64,000 nt of DNA from Spirochaetaceae bacterium (GTDB lineage: Bacteria; Spirochaetota; Spirochaetia; Treponematales; Rectinemataceae). A program made the translations under genes and the position numbers. The notes beneath the pieces are model-generated. The model was not told the origin of the DNA. It ran no database searches and saw only the letters and a program-made list of their open reading frames with translations. The stretch covers positions 1-64,000 of the forward strand of contig JAOABY010000002.1 of NCBI GenBank assembly GCA_026418115.1. Direction: 5' to 3'. Positions 49,132-58,038 of this stretch are shown piece by piece (within the stretch, counting starts at the first letter, position 1; each line of letters starts with the position of its first letter).

Positions 49132-50657
49132 GCTGACTCCTTTCCGCTCATGCCTGCCATCAGCATGCCGATATGTTCCATATCCGCTCCTTCGGCGGGG
49201 AAGACATCCATGATGCGCCCTTCAAACAACACTGCAATTCTGTCCGAGACCTGCAGCAGCTCTTCGAGGTCTTCCGAGAAGAAGAGTACGCCCAGGCCGT
49301 TGTCTCTCTGCGCGACGAGCTGGCGCCTCACTGTCTCCGTCGCACCCACATCCAGACCGCGCGAGGGATAGACGGCGACCATGACGGTTTTCACAGCTCC
49401 TATCTCGCGAGCCAGAATGGTCTTCTGGATGTTGCCTCCCGAGAGGAACTTGACCTGGGTCTGGGGCGAGGGGGTGGCGATGCGGAAGGCATCGATGAGT
49501 CTGCGCGCCATGTCCATGATGCGGCGTGGCAGAAGGAAAATACCCGCTGCCAGGGGTTTTGACCGGTACTGTTTCATCGCAAGGTTGGAAGCGACACTGA
49601 GATCTCCCACTGCGCCAACAGAAGCACGGTCCTGCGGTATGTGCGCCACGCCCTGCCGGATGATCTGCAGAGGGCTGGCGTTGGTCATGTCCTTACCGGC
49701 TATGCGCAAGGTACCCGATGTTGCCTTGCGCAGGCCCGTCACCACTTCTGCGAGTTCGCGCTGGCCATTGCCCGCGACTCCTGCAATGCCCAGCACCTCA
49801 CCCGCATGGAGGGAAAGGCATACATCTTTCAGTGCCGGCAGGCCGCGATCGTTGAGTGCCGACACGTGGTCAAGTTCAAGTACGACCTCGCCTGGCTGGC
49901 GTGGTTGCTTTTCGATCTGGAAAAGGATCTCACGCCCTACCATGAGGGTCGCAAGCTCTCGAGGAGAGGTATTTCTGGTGCTGGTCTCTGCGACTACCTT
50001 ACCCTTGCGAAGGACCATGACTCTGTCTGAGAATTCCGTCACCTCTTCCATTTTATGGGTGATGAAGATGGCAGACTTGCCCTCGGCACGCATTGCGTGT
50101 ACCACCCGGCTCAGTTCTCTCGATTCCTGGGGAGTGAGCACTGCGGTAGGCTCGTCGAGAATGAGAATTTCGGCGTTGCGGTAGAGCAGTTTGAGGATCT
50201 CCACCCGCTGCTGCTCACCGACAGAGAGCTGCCAGATGCTGGCATCAGGATCCACCTTGAGATGGTAGCGTGCGGAGAGATCCATCAGACGGGCACGCAC
50301 CTTGTTCCAGTCTGGCACGAAGGATTCAGTATCGAGCCCGAGGATGATGTTCTCAAGCACGGTCATCGAGTCAACGAGTTTGAAGTTCTGGTGCACCATG
50401 CCGATGCCGAGTTTCTGGGCATCGCGGGGGGACTGTATGGCTGCCAACCTGCCATCAATGTAGATTTCGCCGGCATCCGGTCGGTACAGACCACAGAGAA
50501 TGTTCATGAGGGTGCTCTTGCCCGCGCCATTCTCTCCCAGCAGAGCCAGAACTTCGCCGCGGTACAGCACGAGGTCCACGCAATCGTTGGCGAGGACACC
50601 AGGAAAGGATTTGGAAATCCCCCTCATCTCGACTTTCGGAATCGTTCGTTCATCCAT
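49128..50657 (-). CDS. Nucleoside-type ABC transporter ATP-binding protein (two NBDs)
   Basis: GISKSFPGVLANDCVDL, GENGAGKSTLMNILCGLYRPDAGEI, second NBD LSGGNIQKTILAREI. Confidence 0.95.
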   Translation of the reverse strand: MDERTIPKVEMRGISKSFPGVLANDCVDLVLYRGEVLALLGENGAGKSTLMNILCGLYRPDAGEIYIDGRLAAIQSPRDAQKLGIGMVHQNFKLVDSMTVLENIILGLDTESFVPDWNKVRARLMDLSARYHLKVDPDASIWQLSVGEQQRVEILKLLYRNAEILILDEPTAVLTPQESRELSRVVHAMRAEGKSAIFITHKMEEVTEFSDRVMVLRKGKVVAETSTRNTSPRELATLMVGREILFQIEKQPRQPGEVVLELDHVSALNDRGLPALKDVCLSLHAGEVLGIAGVAGNGQRELAEVVTGLRKATSGTLRIAGKDMTNASPLQIIRQGVAHIPQDRASVGAVGDLSVASNLAMKQYRSKPLAAGIFLLPRRIMDMARRLIDAFRIATPSPQTQVKFLSGGNIQKTILAREIGAVKTVMVAVYPSRGLDVGATETVRRQLVAQRDNGLGVLFFSEDLEELLQVSDRIAVLFEGRIMDVFPAEGADMEHIGMLMAGMSGKESA

Positions 50658-50747
50658 GCTGCCGTTCCTGCACCATCGGGTTGCGGCACGCACCCATGGC
50701 GTGCCTGTGTTGCCGGGGGCCGCTCGCGGCCGGACCCCGGAAGGTAC

Positions 50748-50785
50748 AAAAAACCGGCATGCGTCCTGGGGCGGAGGCATGCCGG
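50748..50785 (-). terminator. Rho-independent terminator between bmpA-like gene and downstream ABC genes
   Basis: Minus strand: ccggcatgc CTCCGCCCCAGGAC gcatgccgg TTTTTT. Confidence 0.88.
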
Positions 50786-50798
50786 CAGAACAGAGGAC

Positions 50799-51872
50799 TT
50801 ACTGTACTTTGCCGACTACACCTTCGACAAACCAGTCCATGGAGAGCTGTTTGTCATCGGGGATGACCTCGCCAGCCTTGTAGACGACCTTGCCGCTCTG
50901 ATCCTTGATCGGTCCGGTGAAGATGCTCCATCCGCCGAGAATCTTCTTCTGTGCGGTTTCAACTTCCTTCTTTACAGCGTCAGGTACCTTGGGGCTGATC
51001 GCCGAGAGCTTCGCGATGCCATCCTTCAGACCGCCCCAGTACTGGTGGGTTTTCCAGGTTCCATCGAGTACCTGCCTGATTGTCTCGATGTAGTAGGTCT
51101 CCCAGTTCCATACCGCACTGGCGAGCACACTGTCGCCCACGAACTTGCCCATGTCGGAATCGTAGCCGATGGAGAACTTGCCGCGTTCCTGGGCAGCCTT
51201 CTGGGGTTCGGTGGTGTCCTGGTGCTGGGCGATGATGTCGCATCCCGCATCGAGCAGGGCTACGGCAGCCTCGCGTTCCTTGACGGGGTCATACCAGGTA
51301 TTGGTCCATACGACCTGGACCTGAGCCCTTGGATTGACCGAGCGGACTCCGAGAGTAAAGCCGTTGATGCCGCGCACGACCTCGGGGATGGGGAAGGCGG
51401 CGACATAGCCGATCTTGTTCGACTTTGTCATGCGGCCGGCGATGATGCCGGTGAGATAGCGCGCTTCCTCGATGCGTCCGAAATAGGTGGCCATGTTCGG
51501 CGCCGTCTTGTAGCCGGAGCAGTGCTCAAAGATCACTTTCGGGAAATCCTTGGCGACTGCGAGTGTCGGATCCATGTAGCCGAAGCTGGTGGTGAAAATC
51601 ACGTCATAGCCCTGGATGGCATACTGACGGATCACACGCTCGGCATCGGGACCTTCTGGCACATTCTCGATATACTTCGTCTCGATCTTGTCGCCGAAGT
51701 ATTTCTGCAGGGCGAGCCTTCCGCGCTCATGCTCATAGGTCCATCCCAGATCTCCCGGGGGGCCGATGTAGACGAATGCGACTTTGAGAGGTTTCCTGGC
51801 TTGTGCGGTGGCGGGCAACACGAGCGAAACCATCATGAGAACCGCGAGCAGACCCAGTACAGTCTTTCTCAT
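50799..51872 (-). CDS. BMP-family ABC transporter substrate-binding protein
   Basis: Signal peptide; VAFVYIGPPGDLGWTYEHERGRLALQKYFGDKIETKYIENVPEG, VIRQYAIQGYDVIFTTSFGYMD. Confidence 0.95.
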   Translation of the reverse strand: MRKTVLGLLAVLMMVSLVLPATAQARKPLKVAFVYIGPPGDLGWTYEHERGRLALQKYFGDKIETKYIENVPEGPDAERVIRQYAIQGYDVIFTTSFGYMDPTLAVAKDFPKVIFEHCSGYKTAPNMATYFGRIEEARYLTGIIAGRMTKSNKIGYVAAFPIPEVVRGINGFTLGVRSVNPRAQVQVVWTNTWYDPVKEREAAVALLDAGCDIIAQHQDTTEPQKAAQERGKFSIGYDSDMGKFVGDSVLASAVWNWETYYIETIRQVLDGTWKTHQYWGGLKDGIAKLSAISPKVPDAVKKEVETAQKKILGGWSIFTGPIKDQSGKVVYKAGEVIPDDKQLSMDWFVEGVVGKVQ

Positions 51873-51899
51873 CGAATGGCTCCTTGTATGACAAGTGGA

Positions 51900-51940
51900 T
51901 GGCGTACAACCGACGGCGATACGCCACGCCCGAACGGGCG
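51900..51940 (-). promoter_or_regulatory. Structured 5' leader of the bmpA-like gene (two adjacent hairpins)
   Basis: cgcccg aa cgggcg (51927-51940) and tggcgta ... tacgcca (51900-51926). Confidence 0.55.
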
Positions 51941-51947
51941 CCATATC

Positions 51948-51976
51948 AGTGTAGAACGCTTTGGGTGCGCTGTCAA
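51948..51976 (-). promoter_or_regulatory. Sigma70-type promoter for the bmpA-like gene
   Basis: TTGACA - 17 nt - TACACT on the minus strand. Confidence 0.8.
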
Positions 51977-52002
51977 ATGCTAATCGAATCGTACCTCCGG
52001 AG

Positions 52003-53334
52003 TCAGAAAATCCTTGTTGGCTCATATCGATCCTGGTTGGTGCCATCGCCGAGCTGACCCCAGGTGTTGTCGCCCATGGCATACACCGAGCCGTCGGCTT
52101 TCATGAAAAAGGAATGTCTGCCGCCAGCCTCGATGGCAATGACGTCGGTAGCGATGATGAAGGGTGAAGCATGATCCATTCCAAGACCGTCACCCAGCTG
52201 CCCATCAGCGTTTCTGCCGGCACCGAGCAAGGTGCCATCTGTCTTGAGGATGAGAGTGTGCCAGGCGCCGCATGACACTGCCGCGACATCGGTCATCACT
52301 GTGACAGGGGTAGTACTGCCGGTGGTGGTGCCGTTACCGAACTGCCCGTACTGGTTTCTTCCCGTGGCCAGCAAGGTGCCATCCTGTTGCAGTATCATCG
52401 AATAGTGCTCGCCGACGGCGACAGCTGCGACATTGTTCATTATGAACACGGGGCTCGTGCTGTCTGCTACAGAACCTGTGCCGAGCTGGCCGTACTGATT
52501 TCTGCCGGTCGCGTAGAGCGAGCCGTCATCACAGAGGATCATGGAATGCTCATCGCCGGGAGCGGTTGTGCTGACATGATTCATGATGAAGTACGGCACA
52601 TTCCTGGTCTGGCAGAGTGGATCGCCGAGTCTTCCATAGGTTCCATCGCCTGTTGCATACAGAGCTCCGCCAGCTTTCAGAATGAAGGTGTGAAAGGCAC
52701 CACCCTGCACAGCCAGCACTCCAGCATCGATGTATACGGGCACAGACCGCTCGGTCCATGTGCCGTCACCCAGCTCGCCCCATTCGTTGAGCCCTGCGGC
52801 CCAGAGTGTGCCGTCAGTTTTGATGATATGGGTATGGAAACCGCCAGCCGACATTGCCTTGACAGCATCCATGATCTTTGCGGGAGTGCTGCGATTCCAT
52901 GGCTGGCCATCGCCGAGCTGACCATTCTGGTTGGAGCCTGTAGCCCAGAGTGAACCATCGCTCTTCAGAAAAAGCGTATGCTGGGACCCCGCTGAGATGC
53001 TGGTGATGCAAACTGGCTTCCAGAGCGCGTAGAGAGTGACGTTCGCATTGCCAATGGTGAAGGTGTCTCCTGGCGAGTAACTTGTGCCCGTACCAAGAGC
53101 ATTCGTGTTCCAGCCCTCGAAGGTGTGGTTGTCTCGTGTAAGGTTGCCGGTATTGCCGAGCACCGTTACGGTGGCGCCTGGGGCGTACTGGTTGCCGTCA
53201 ACTGGAACTGAACCGCTGGTAGCGCCATTCGGATGATAGGTTACGGTATGGGTCGTCACTCCTGGATAGGGAGGACAGGCGAGCAGCAGCAGCGAGCACA
53301 GGAGCGGCAGCCACTTCGTAATCCGTCTGCACAT
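52003..53334 (-). CDS. RCC1-repeat lipoprotein with N-terminal InlB B-repeat (Listeria-Bacteroides repeat) domain
   Basis: Lipobox-like LLLLAC; YHPNGATSGSVPVDGNQYAPGATVTVLGNTGNLTRDNHTFEGWN; seven ~48-aa RCC1 units with HTxxLKxDGxLxAxGxNxxGQLGDG. Confidence 0.9.
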   Translation of the reverse strand: MCRRITKWLPLLCSLLLLACPPYPGVTTHTVTYHPNGATSGSVPVDGNQYAPGATVTVLGNTGNLTRDNHTFEGWNTNALGTGTSYSPGDTFTIGNANVTLYALWKPVCITSISAGSQHTLFLKSDGSLWATGSNQNGQLGDGQPWNRSTPAKIMDAVKAMSAGGFHTHIIKTDGTLWAAGLNEWGELGDGTWTERSVPVYIDAGVLAVQGGAFHTFILKAGGALYATGDGTYGRLGDPLCQTRNVPYFIMNHVSTTAPGDEHSMILCDDGSLYATGRNQYGQLGTGSVADSTSPVFIMNNVAAVAVGEHYSMILQQDGTLLATGRNQYGQFGNGTTTGSTTPVTVMTDVAAVSCGAWHTLILKTDGTLLGAGRNADGQLGDGLGMDHASPFIIATDVIAIEAGGRHSFFMKADGSVYAMGDNTWGQLGDGTNQDRYEPTRIF

Positions 53335-53416
53335 GACGAATTCCTCCTGCCCAGCCCTCACTGACACTACCTGCCCCTGAAGTCTGCGCCAGCATGATGC
53401 GCTCTTCCCATTTCAA

Positions 53417-53445
53417 CCTATAGTGTGATGCTGGAGAGCTTGCAA
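53417..53445 (-). promoter_or_regulatory. Sigma70-type promoter for the RCC1 gene
   Basis: TTGCAA - 17 nt - TATAGG on the minus strand. Confidence 0.6.
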
Positions 53446-53509
53446 GCCGGAACGGATGAGGCGCTCAGGTTTAAGTATTCCAGACAGGGGAGTGAGCCTT
53501 TTTCTACCC

Positions 53510-54289
53510 TCACTTGTTGGTGACAAAGGCTTCCTGGCTCGCTCCGGGGACCGACTTGGCGGTCAGTAGCCACTTTTTTGCTTCCTCAGCGGATGGATAG
53601 GGGCCTACCTTGACCTGATAATAGCTTTTGCCACTGATATCCTTGATGGTGATGATCGCGCTCAGATTGCGGGACGTAAACTCATCTCTGAGTTTTTCGG
53701 CAGTCGACTTTGAGGAAAAGCTGCCGACCTGAATCCAGTAATTGCCCGCCTGGGTGGCCTCGGGAGCGGGTGGCGAAACCTTGATAGCTGGCTCCGTTTT
53801 GGTAGGCGAGGGCGGAGCAGCCTGCGCAGCAGGGGTTGGCGCAGGTGGCGCAGGTTGTTTTACCGCAGGTTTAGCCGGGGCGGGAGCGGAAGCCGGAGGT
53901 TCAGCAGGTTTGGCAACGGGCTTCGTCTCCGTCGCAGCAGGAGCTGTGCCTGTCGTACCAGAGGTGGTCGGTGCAGCGCTACCGGTGGACGGGCTGGTAT
54001 TCGATCCGCTGGCAGGAGAGACAATGACAATACGCGTATCGCTGCCGGAAGGGGAGTTCTGACTGGTTTCCTGTGTGCCGCTGCCTGATGGTTCGACGAC
54101 GATGGTCGGCAGCGCGACATAATCAGTGGGCTCCTGGGGTTTTGCAGGCGAGCGACCCGTGATATCAAAGGGCTTGAGATCCGCATTCGCGACGGGAGGG
54201 AAAAGAAGCAGCGCTGCCGCTACTACAATCACGGCAAAGCCACACACAGCTATTGCAATCCACACGATCCTTCTGGAACGGTCAGACAT
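53510..54289 (-). CDS. Single-TM, Pro/Ala/Ser/Thr-rich protein with C-terminal SPOR domain
   Basis: N-terminal TM IVWIAIAVCGFAVIVVAAALLLF; C-terminal NYWIQVGSFSSKSTAEKLRDEFTSRNLSAIITIKDISGKSYYQVKVGPY. Confidence 0.92.
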   Translation of the reverse strand: MSDRSRRIVWIAIAVCGFAVIVVAAALLLFPPVANADLKPFDITGRSPAKPQEPTDYVALPTIVVEPSGSGTQETSQNSPSGSDTRIVIVSPASGSNTSPSTGSAAPTTSGTTGTAPAATETKPVAKPAEPPASAPAPAKPAVKQPAPPAPTPAAQAAPPSPTKTEPAIKVSPPAPEATQAGNYWIQVGSFSSKSTAEKLRDEFTSRNLSAIITIKDISGKSYYQVKVGPYPSAEEAKKWLLTAKSVPGASQEAFVTNK

Positions 54290-54359
54290 GTCCGCACCTC
54301 GCTCTGATATTCATCGGCAGATTCGGGATGAAATTCAAGGGTTCCCGCACCGCAACGGC

Positions 54360-54977
54360 TCAGCTGTGGTGCTCCCTGTCTCCGGATCTCGTCATGTGCA
54401 GCAGCACTCTGTCGAGACCCTCGCCCAGCTCTACCAATGACCCGGAATTCCGGACATACCAGACTCGGGGAGTCTGGCGTGGGCGCAGGGTCCACAGCTG
54501 GCGCTGGCTCCAGATGCGGCTGATCGCATGGAGTATGCTGGCGCCATCTCGTCCTGCAGCTCTCTGCAGCCGCAGGTAGAGCGGGGCCTTGACTTCAATC
54601 ACTGCTTCACAGCGGTTGAGGTGGGGGAAACGGTAGAGGAGTGCGGCATTGATGCAGAGCTGCTCTGTCCCCGCTGCCTCTGCTGCCTCGAGGCGGGCGT
54701 CAAGGAGTGAGAGCATCCGGGGATGCACAATCGACTCGAGTCGGCGCATTGCAGCCGCATCGCGAAACACCAGCGCACCGAGTATCTTTCTGTTGATGCG
54801 GCCATCGCCATCGAGAATGCCCGATCCAAATTCACGGGTAAGCCGTTCGGTTTCCAGACTCAGTGCTTCGTGTCCAAGCCGGTCCACATCGATGATTTCC
54901 CAACCCCGTTCTGCCAGAAGATTGGCTGCCTCGTTCTTGCCTGCACAGTAGCCGCCTGTCAGCCCAATAATTCTCAT
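54360..54977 (-). CDS. coaE: Dephospho-CoA kinase (divergent)
   Basis: MRIIGLTGGYCAGKNEAANLLAERGWEIIDVDRLGHEAL; IVHPRML. Confidence 0.88.
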   Translation of the reverse strand: MRIIGLTGGYCAGKNEAANLLAERGWEIIDVDRLGHEALSLETERLTREFGSGILDGDGRINRKILGALVFRDAAAMRRLESIVHPRMLSLLDARLEAAEAAGTEQLCINAALLYRFPHLNRCEAVIEVKAPLYLRLQRAAGRDGASILHAISRIWSQRQLWTLRPRQTPRVWYVRNSGSLVELGEGLDRVLLHMTRSGDREHHS

Positions 54978-55009
54978 GCCGTCAGTTCCTCCTCCTGCTC
55001 CCTGCCATT

Positions 55010-57946
55010 TCACACGTGCATGGCGCCCCATGAAGGAGCAGACTCTATGCTCACCCGCAGAGGTATTTCGAGCTGCACCGCATGCTCCATCTCGTGACGG
55101 ATCAGCGCCATGGCGCGCTCCGCCAGTTGTACGGGTGCTTCAAAAATCAGTTCATCATGAACCTGGAGCAGCATCTTTACCTCGGGTATGGCCTGCTCCA
55201 GCGCCTTTTGGACACGGATCATGGCGATCTTCACAATGTCGGCTGCAGTGCCCTGGATGGGGGTATTCACCGCCACTCGCTGTGCGCCCTGCTGCTCGGT
55301 CTTGTTGCGTGAAGTAATAGCAAGGATGCGTCTGCGTCGTCCGAAGAGTGTGGTCACATGTTCCGTGCTTTCGGCTTCCTCGATTGTCTTCCTTATAAAA
55401 TCTGCGATTCCAGCATAGGTTGCGAAGTAGGCATCGATGAAGGCCTTGGCACGCCCATTCGGGATACCCAGATCCCTGGCGAGCCTGAAGGCACTCATGC
55501 CGTAGATCACGCCGAAATTGATGGTTTTTGCGATACGACGCTGGCTTGCATCCACCTCGGACTCAGGTATGCCGAATATGAAGGAAGCGGTTCGCCTGTG
55601 GATGTCGACTCCCTCCCGGAAGGCGGCCAGCAGGTTGGGATCTCTGGAAAGATGGGCCAGCACAGCGAGCTCGATCTGCGAGTAATCGGCGGATATGAGC
55701 ACATGACCGGGTTCGGCGATGAAGGCGTCACGGATACGGCGCCCTTCCTCCTCCCGAATCGGGATGTTCTGAAGGTTTGGATCCCTGCTGGACAGTCGGC
55801 CGGTAGCTGCGCCTGTCTGCAGGTAGGTAGTGTGGATGCGCCCCCATCGTTCCGCAAGCTGGGCGAGTGGCTCGACATAGGTGCTCTTGAGCTTGGCGAG
55901 CATGCGGTAGCGCAGAATCAGCTCGGGTACGGGATCGAGCGGAGCGAGCTCTTCCAGCACCGATACATCGGTTGAGATGCCGGTTCTGGTTCGCTTCTGG
56001 ATCGGGAGTTTGCGCTCTCCAAACAGCACCTCTGCGAGCTGTTTGGGTGACGCGATGTTGAAAGGATGACCGACGAGCTTATAGATCTCCTGCTCGATTC
56101 TTCCCATCTCAATTTCCAGTTCCGCACCATAGGCACGGAGCTTTCCGGCATCGACCCGAATGCCATGCTCCTCCATTTCGGCAAGAATGGGAATGAGGGG
56201 CATCTCGATTTCGTAGAATACCTTGCTGAGCCCTTCAGACTCCAGGGCTTCCCTGAAATGCCTGTAGAGTCTGTAGGTGAAGTCGGCATCCTCGCAGGCG
56301 TACTGAGTAGCGGGGGACAGAGCAACATCAGCGAACGTGCTGCCTTTGGGGACCACCTCATCGAATGCCAGGCCTTCGAGGCCAAGGTGGCGGGAGGCGA
56401 GGGTCGAGAGGCTGAAGGAGAGAGCCTCGGCGTCGAGTACCCATGCCGCGATCATGGTGTCGAACAGGGGGCGTCTGACGCGGATGCCTAGTCTGGCCAA
56501 GACGTGAAGGTCGAACTTGATGTTGTGACCGACGAGCACAAGCTCTGTCCCCGTTGCTGCTGGTGCTGCGGCGGTTGTTTGCACCTCCTTGCTGGGGGCT
56601 GCAGCGGAGCCTGCCCAGGCCTGATAGTCTGTCTCCATGCCGGCCAGGCGGGCGAGCGCATGGCGGGCTGCTTCGATCCCCACGCTCTGTCCCTCTGGAT
56701 TGATGAGCGGCACATACCAGGCGATTCCCTCTTCGCAGCACAGCGAAAAACCGACCAGGTCTGCATGCAGGGGATCCAGCGACGTGGTTTCAGTATCCAG
56801 CGCGCATACGCCGGCAGCAAGACAGCGATCAATTACGCGCGTCAGGGTTGCAGCATCGAGTACCGCTTCGTAATGGGCGGGGACAGAGCTGCGCGAACCG
56901 GCTGCCTCGAGGCGAACGCTCGCTGGTTCGGATGGTCGAGAGGTCTCAAGGCTCGGCGACAGGGACGGTGCAAAGGGCTGAGCCTGCTCCAGCTCTGTCC
57001 CCATCGCTGCCTGTGCAGCAGGTGCAGCGGTTCCGGCAGCAGATACTGTGCTGAGATAGCGGCTGACCGTGACGGCCTCGGGTACCAGGCTTTTCATGTC
57101 ATCAGCAAGGAAGAGGGGAGCTGCTCTGGTGTGATCCAGTCTCGCCACCAGTGCATCCGGTTCGACCATACATTCTGGTACGCTCTCGCAGAGCGTCACC
57201 AGTTCGCGTGAGACAAAGGCATCCTGCTTCCCTGCTTCCAGCTTCCGCCGGAGGGATTCCGGCTCTATTTCCTCCAGGTGCTCATAGATTGCGTCCAGAC
57301 TGCCGAACTGCGCCAGCAGTTTCTGCGCGGTCTTGTCGCCGATGCCCTTTACTCCCGGCACATTATCTGAGACATCCCCTACGAGCGAGAGATAATCCCG
57401 GATCTGCGCAGGGGTCACACCCCATTCGGTGAACACGCCCTCGGCATCGATTTCCCGGAAACCGAATCCTTCTGCAGGCCTCAGCGCTCGTGTTCCGTTC
57501 CCAACCAGCTGGAGCAGATCCTTGTCGCCCGACACGATGAAGCATGCACGGCCTTCGCGCTCGCATTTTCTGGCCAGTGTCGCAATCACATCATCAGCCT
57601 CATACCCCTCGCACCGCAAGGCAGGCACGCTGAGCGCCTCGAGCAGAGCTTCCACCTTTGGGAACTGGGCCAGCAGGTCATCTGGCGTCTTCTGCCTAGT
57701 TGCCTTGTACGCCTCGAACTGCTGATGCCTGAATGTTGGGCCTCTGGAGTCGAGCACAGCTGCGAACAGCGCAGGCTTCCGCTGCTCGAACAGCGAGAAC
57801 AGAAAGCGGAAAAATCCATACACCGCCGAGACATTCTCACCGCGGGAATTGCGCAGCGGCTTGCGGATGAAGGCAAAATATGCCCGATAGACAAAAGCAT
57901 ACACATCGAGCAGATAGAGTGGCGCTTTATCATGCGGCTGGGACAT
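55010..57946 (-). CDS. polA: DNA polymerase I
   Basis: 5' nuclease domain, 3'-5' exonuclease motifs DTETTSLDP/GHNIKFDL/YACEDADFTY, polymerase motifs ADYSQIELAVLAHLS, LLQVHDELIFE. Confidence 0.97.
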   Translation of the reverse strand: MSQPHDKAPLYLLDVYAFVYRAYFAFIRKPLRNSRGENVSAVYGFFRFLFSLFEQRKPALFAAVLDSRGPTFRHQQFEAYKATRQKTPDDLLAQFPKVEALLEALSVPALRCEGYEADDVIATLARKCEREGRACFIVSGDKDLLQLVGNGTRALRPAEGFGFREIDAEGVFTEWGVTPAQIRDYLSLVGDVSDNVPGVKGIGDKTAQKLLAQFGSLDAIYEHLEEIEPESLRRKLEAGKQDAFVSRELVTLCESVPECMVEPDALVARLDHTRAAPLFLADDMKSLVPEAVTVSRYLSTVSAAGTAAPAAQAAMGTELEQAQPFAPSLSPSLETSRPSEPASVRLEAAGSRSSVPAHYEAVLDAATLTRVIDRCLAAGVCALDTETTSLDPLHADLVGFSLCCEEGIAWYVPLINPEGQSVGIEAARHALARLAGMETDYQAWAGSAAAPSKEVQTTAAAPAATGTELVLVGHNIKFDLHVLARLGIRVRRPLFDTMIAAWVLDAEALSFSLSTLASRHLGLEGLAFDEVVPKGSTFADVALSPATQYACEDADFTYRLYRHFREALESEGLSKVFYEIEMPLIPILAEMEEHGIRVDAGKLRAYGAELEIEMGRIEQEIYKLVGHPFNIASPKQLAEVLFGERKLPIQKRTRTGISTDVSVLEELAPLDPVPELILRYRMLAKLKSTYVEPLAQLAERWGRIHTTYLQTGAATGRLSSRDPNLQNIPIREEEGRRIRDAFIAEPGHVLISADYSQIELAVLAHLSRDPNLLAAFREGVDIHRRTASFIFGIPESEVDASQRRIAKTINFGVIYGMSAFRLARDLGIPNGRAKAFIDAYFATYAGIADFIRKTIEEAESTEHVTTLFGRRRRILAITSRNKTEQQGAQRVAVNTPIQGTAADIVKIAMIRVQKALEQAIPEVKMLLQVHDELIFEAPVQLAERAMALIRHEMEHAVQLEIPLRVSIESAPSWGAMHV

Positions 57947-58038
57947 GGGCAGTCTCCTTGTGTGCAATCGTGTGGTGCAGGGATGGGAAGTGAGGCAACT
58001 GACCGTGCAATTGAAGCGGTGTCGCCATTGTAGCCAAA

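Noticed and set aside
50055-51983. Plus-strand ORF of 642 aa
   Set aside because: Antisense to the ABC ATPase and BMP binding protein; spans their intergenic terminator.
52003-53000. RCC1-encoding tandem units considered as a CRISPR or DNA tandem repeat array
   Set aside because: Units are diverged at DNA level and conserved only at protein level, as expected for a beta-propeller gene.
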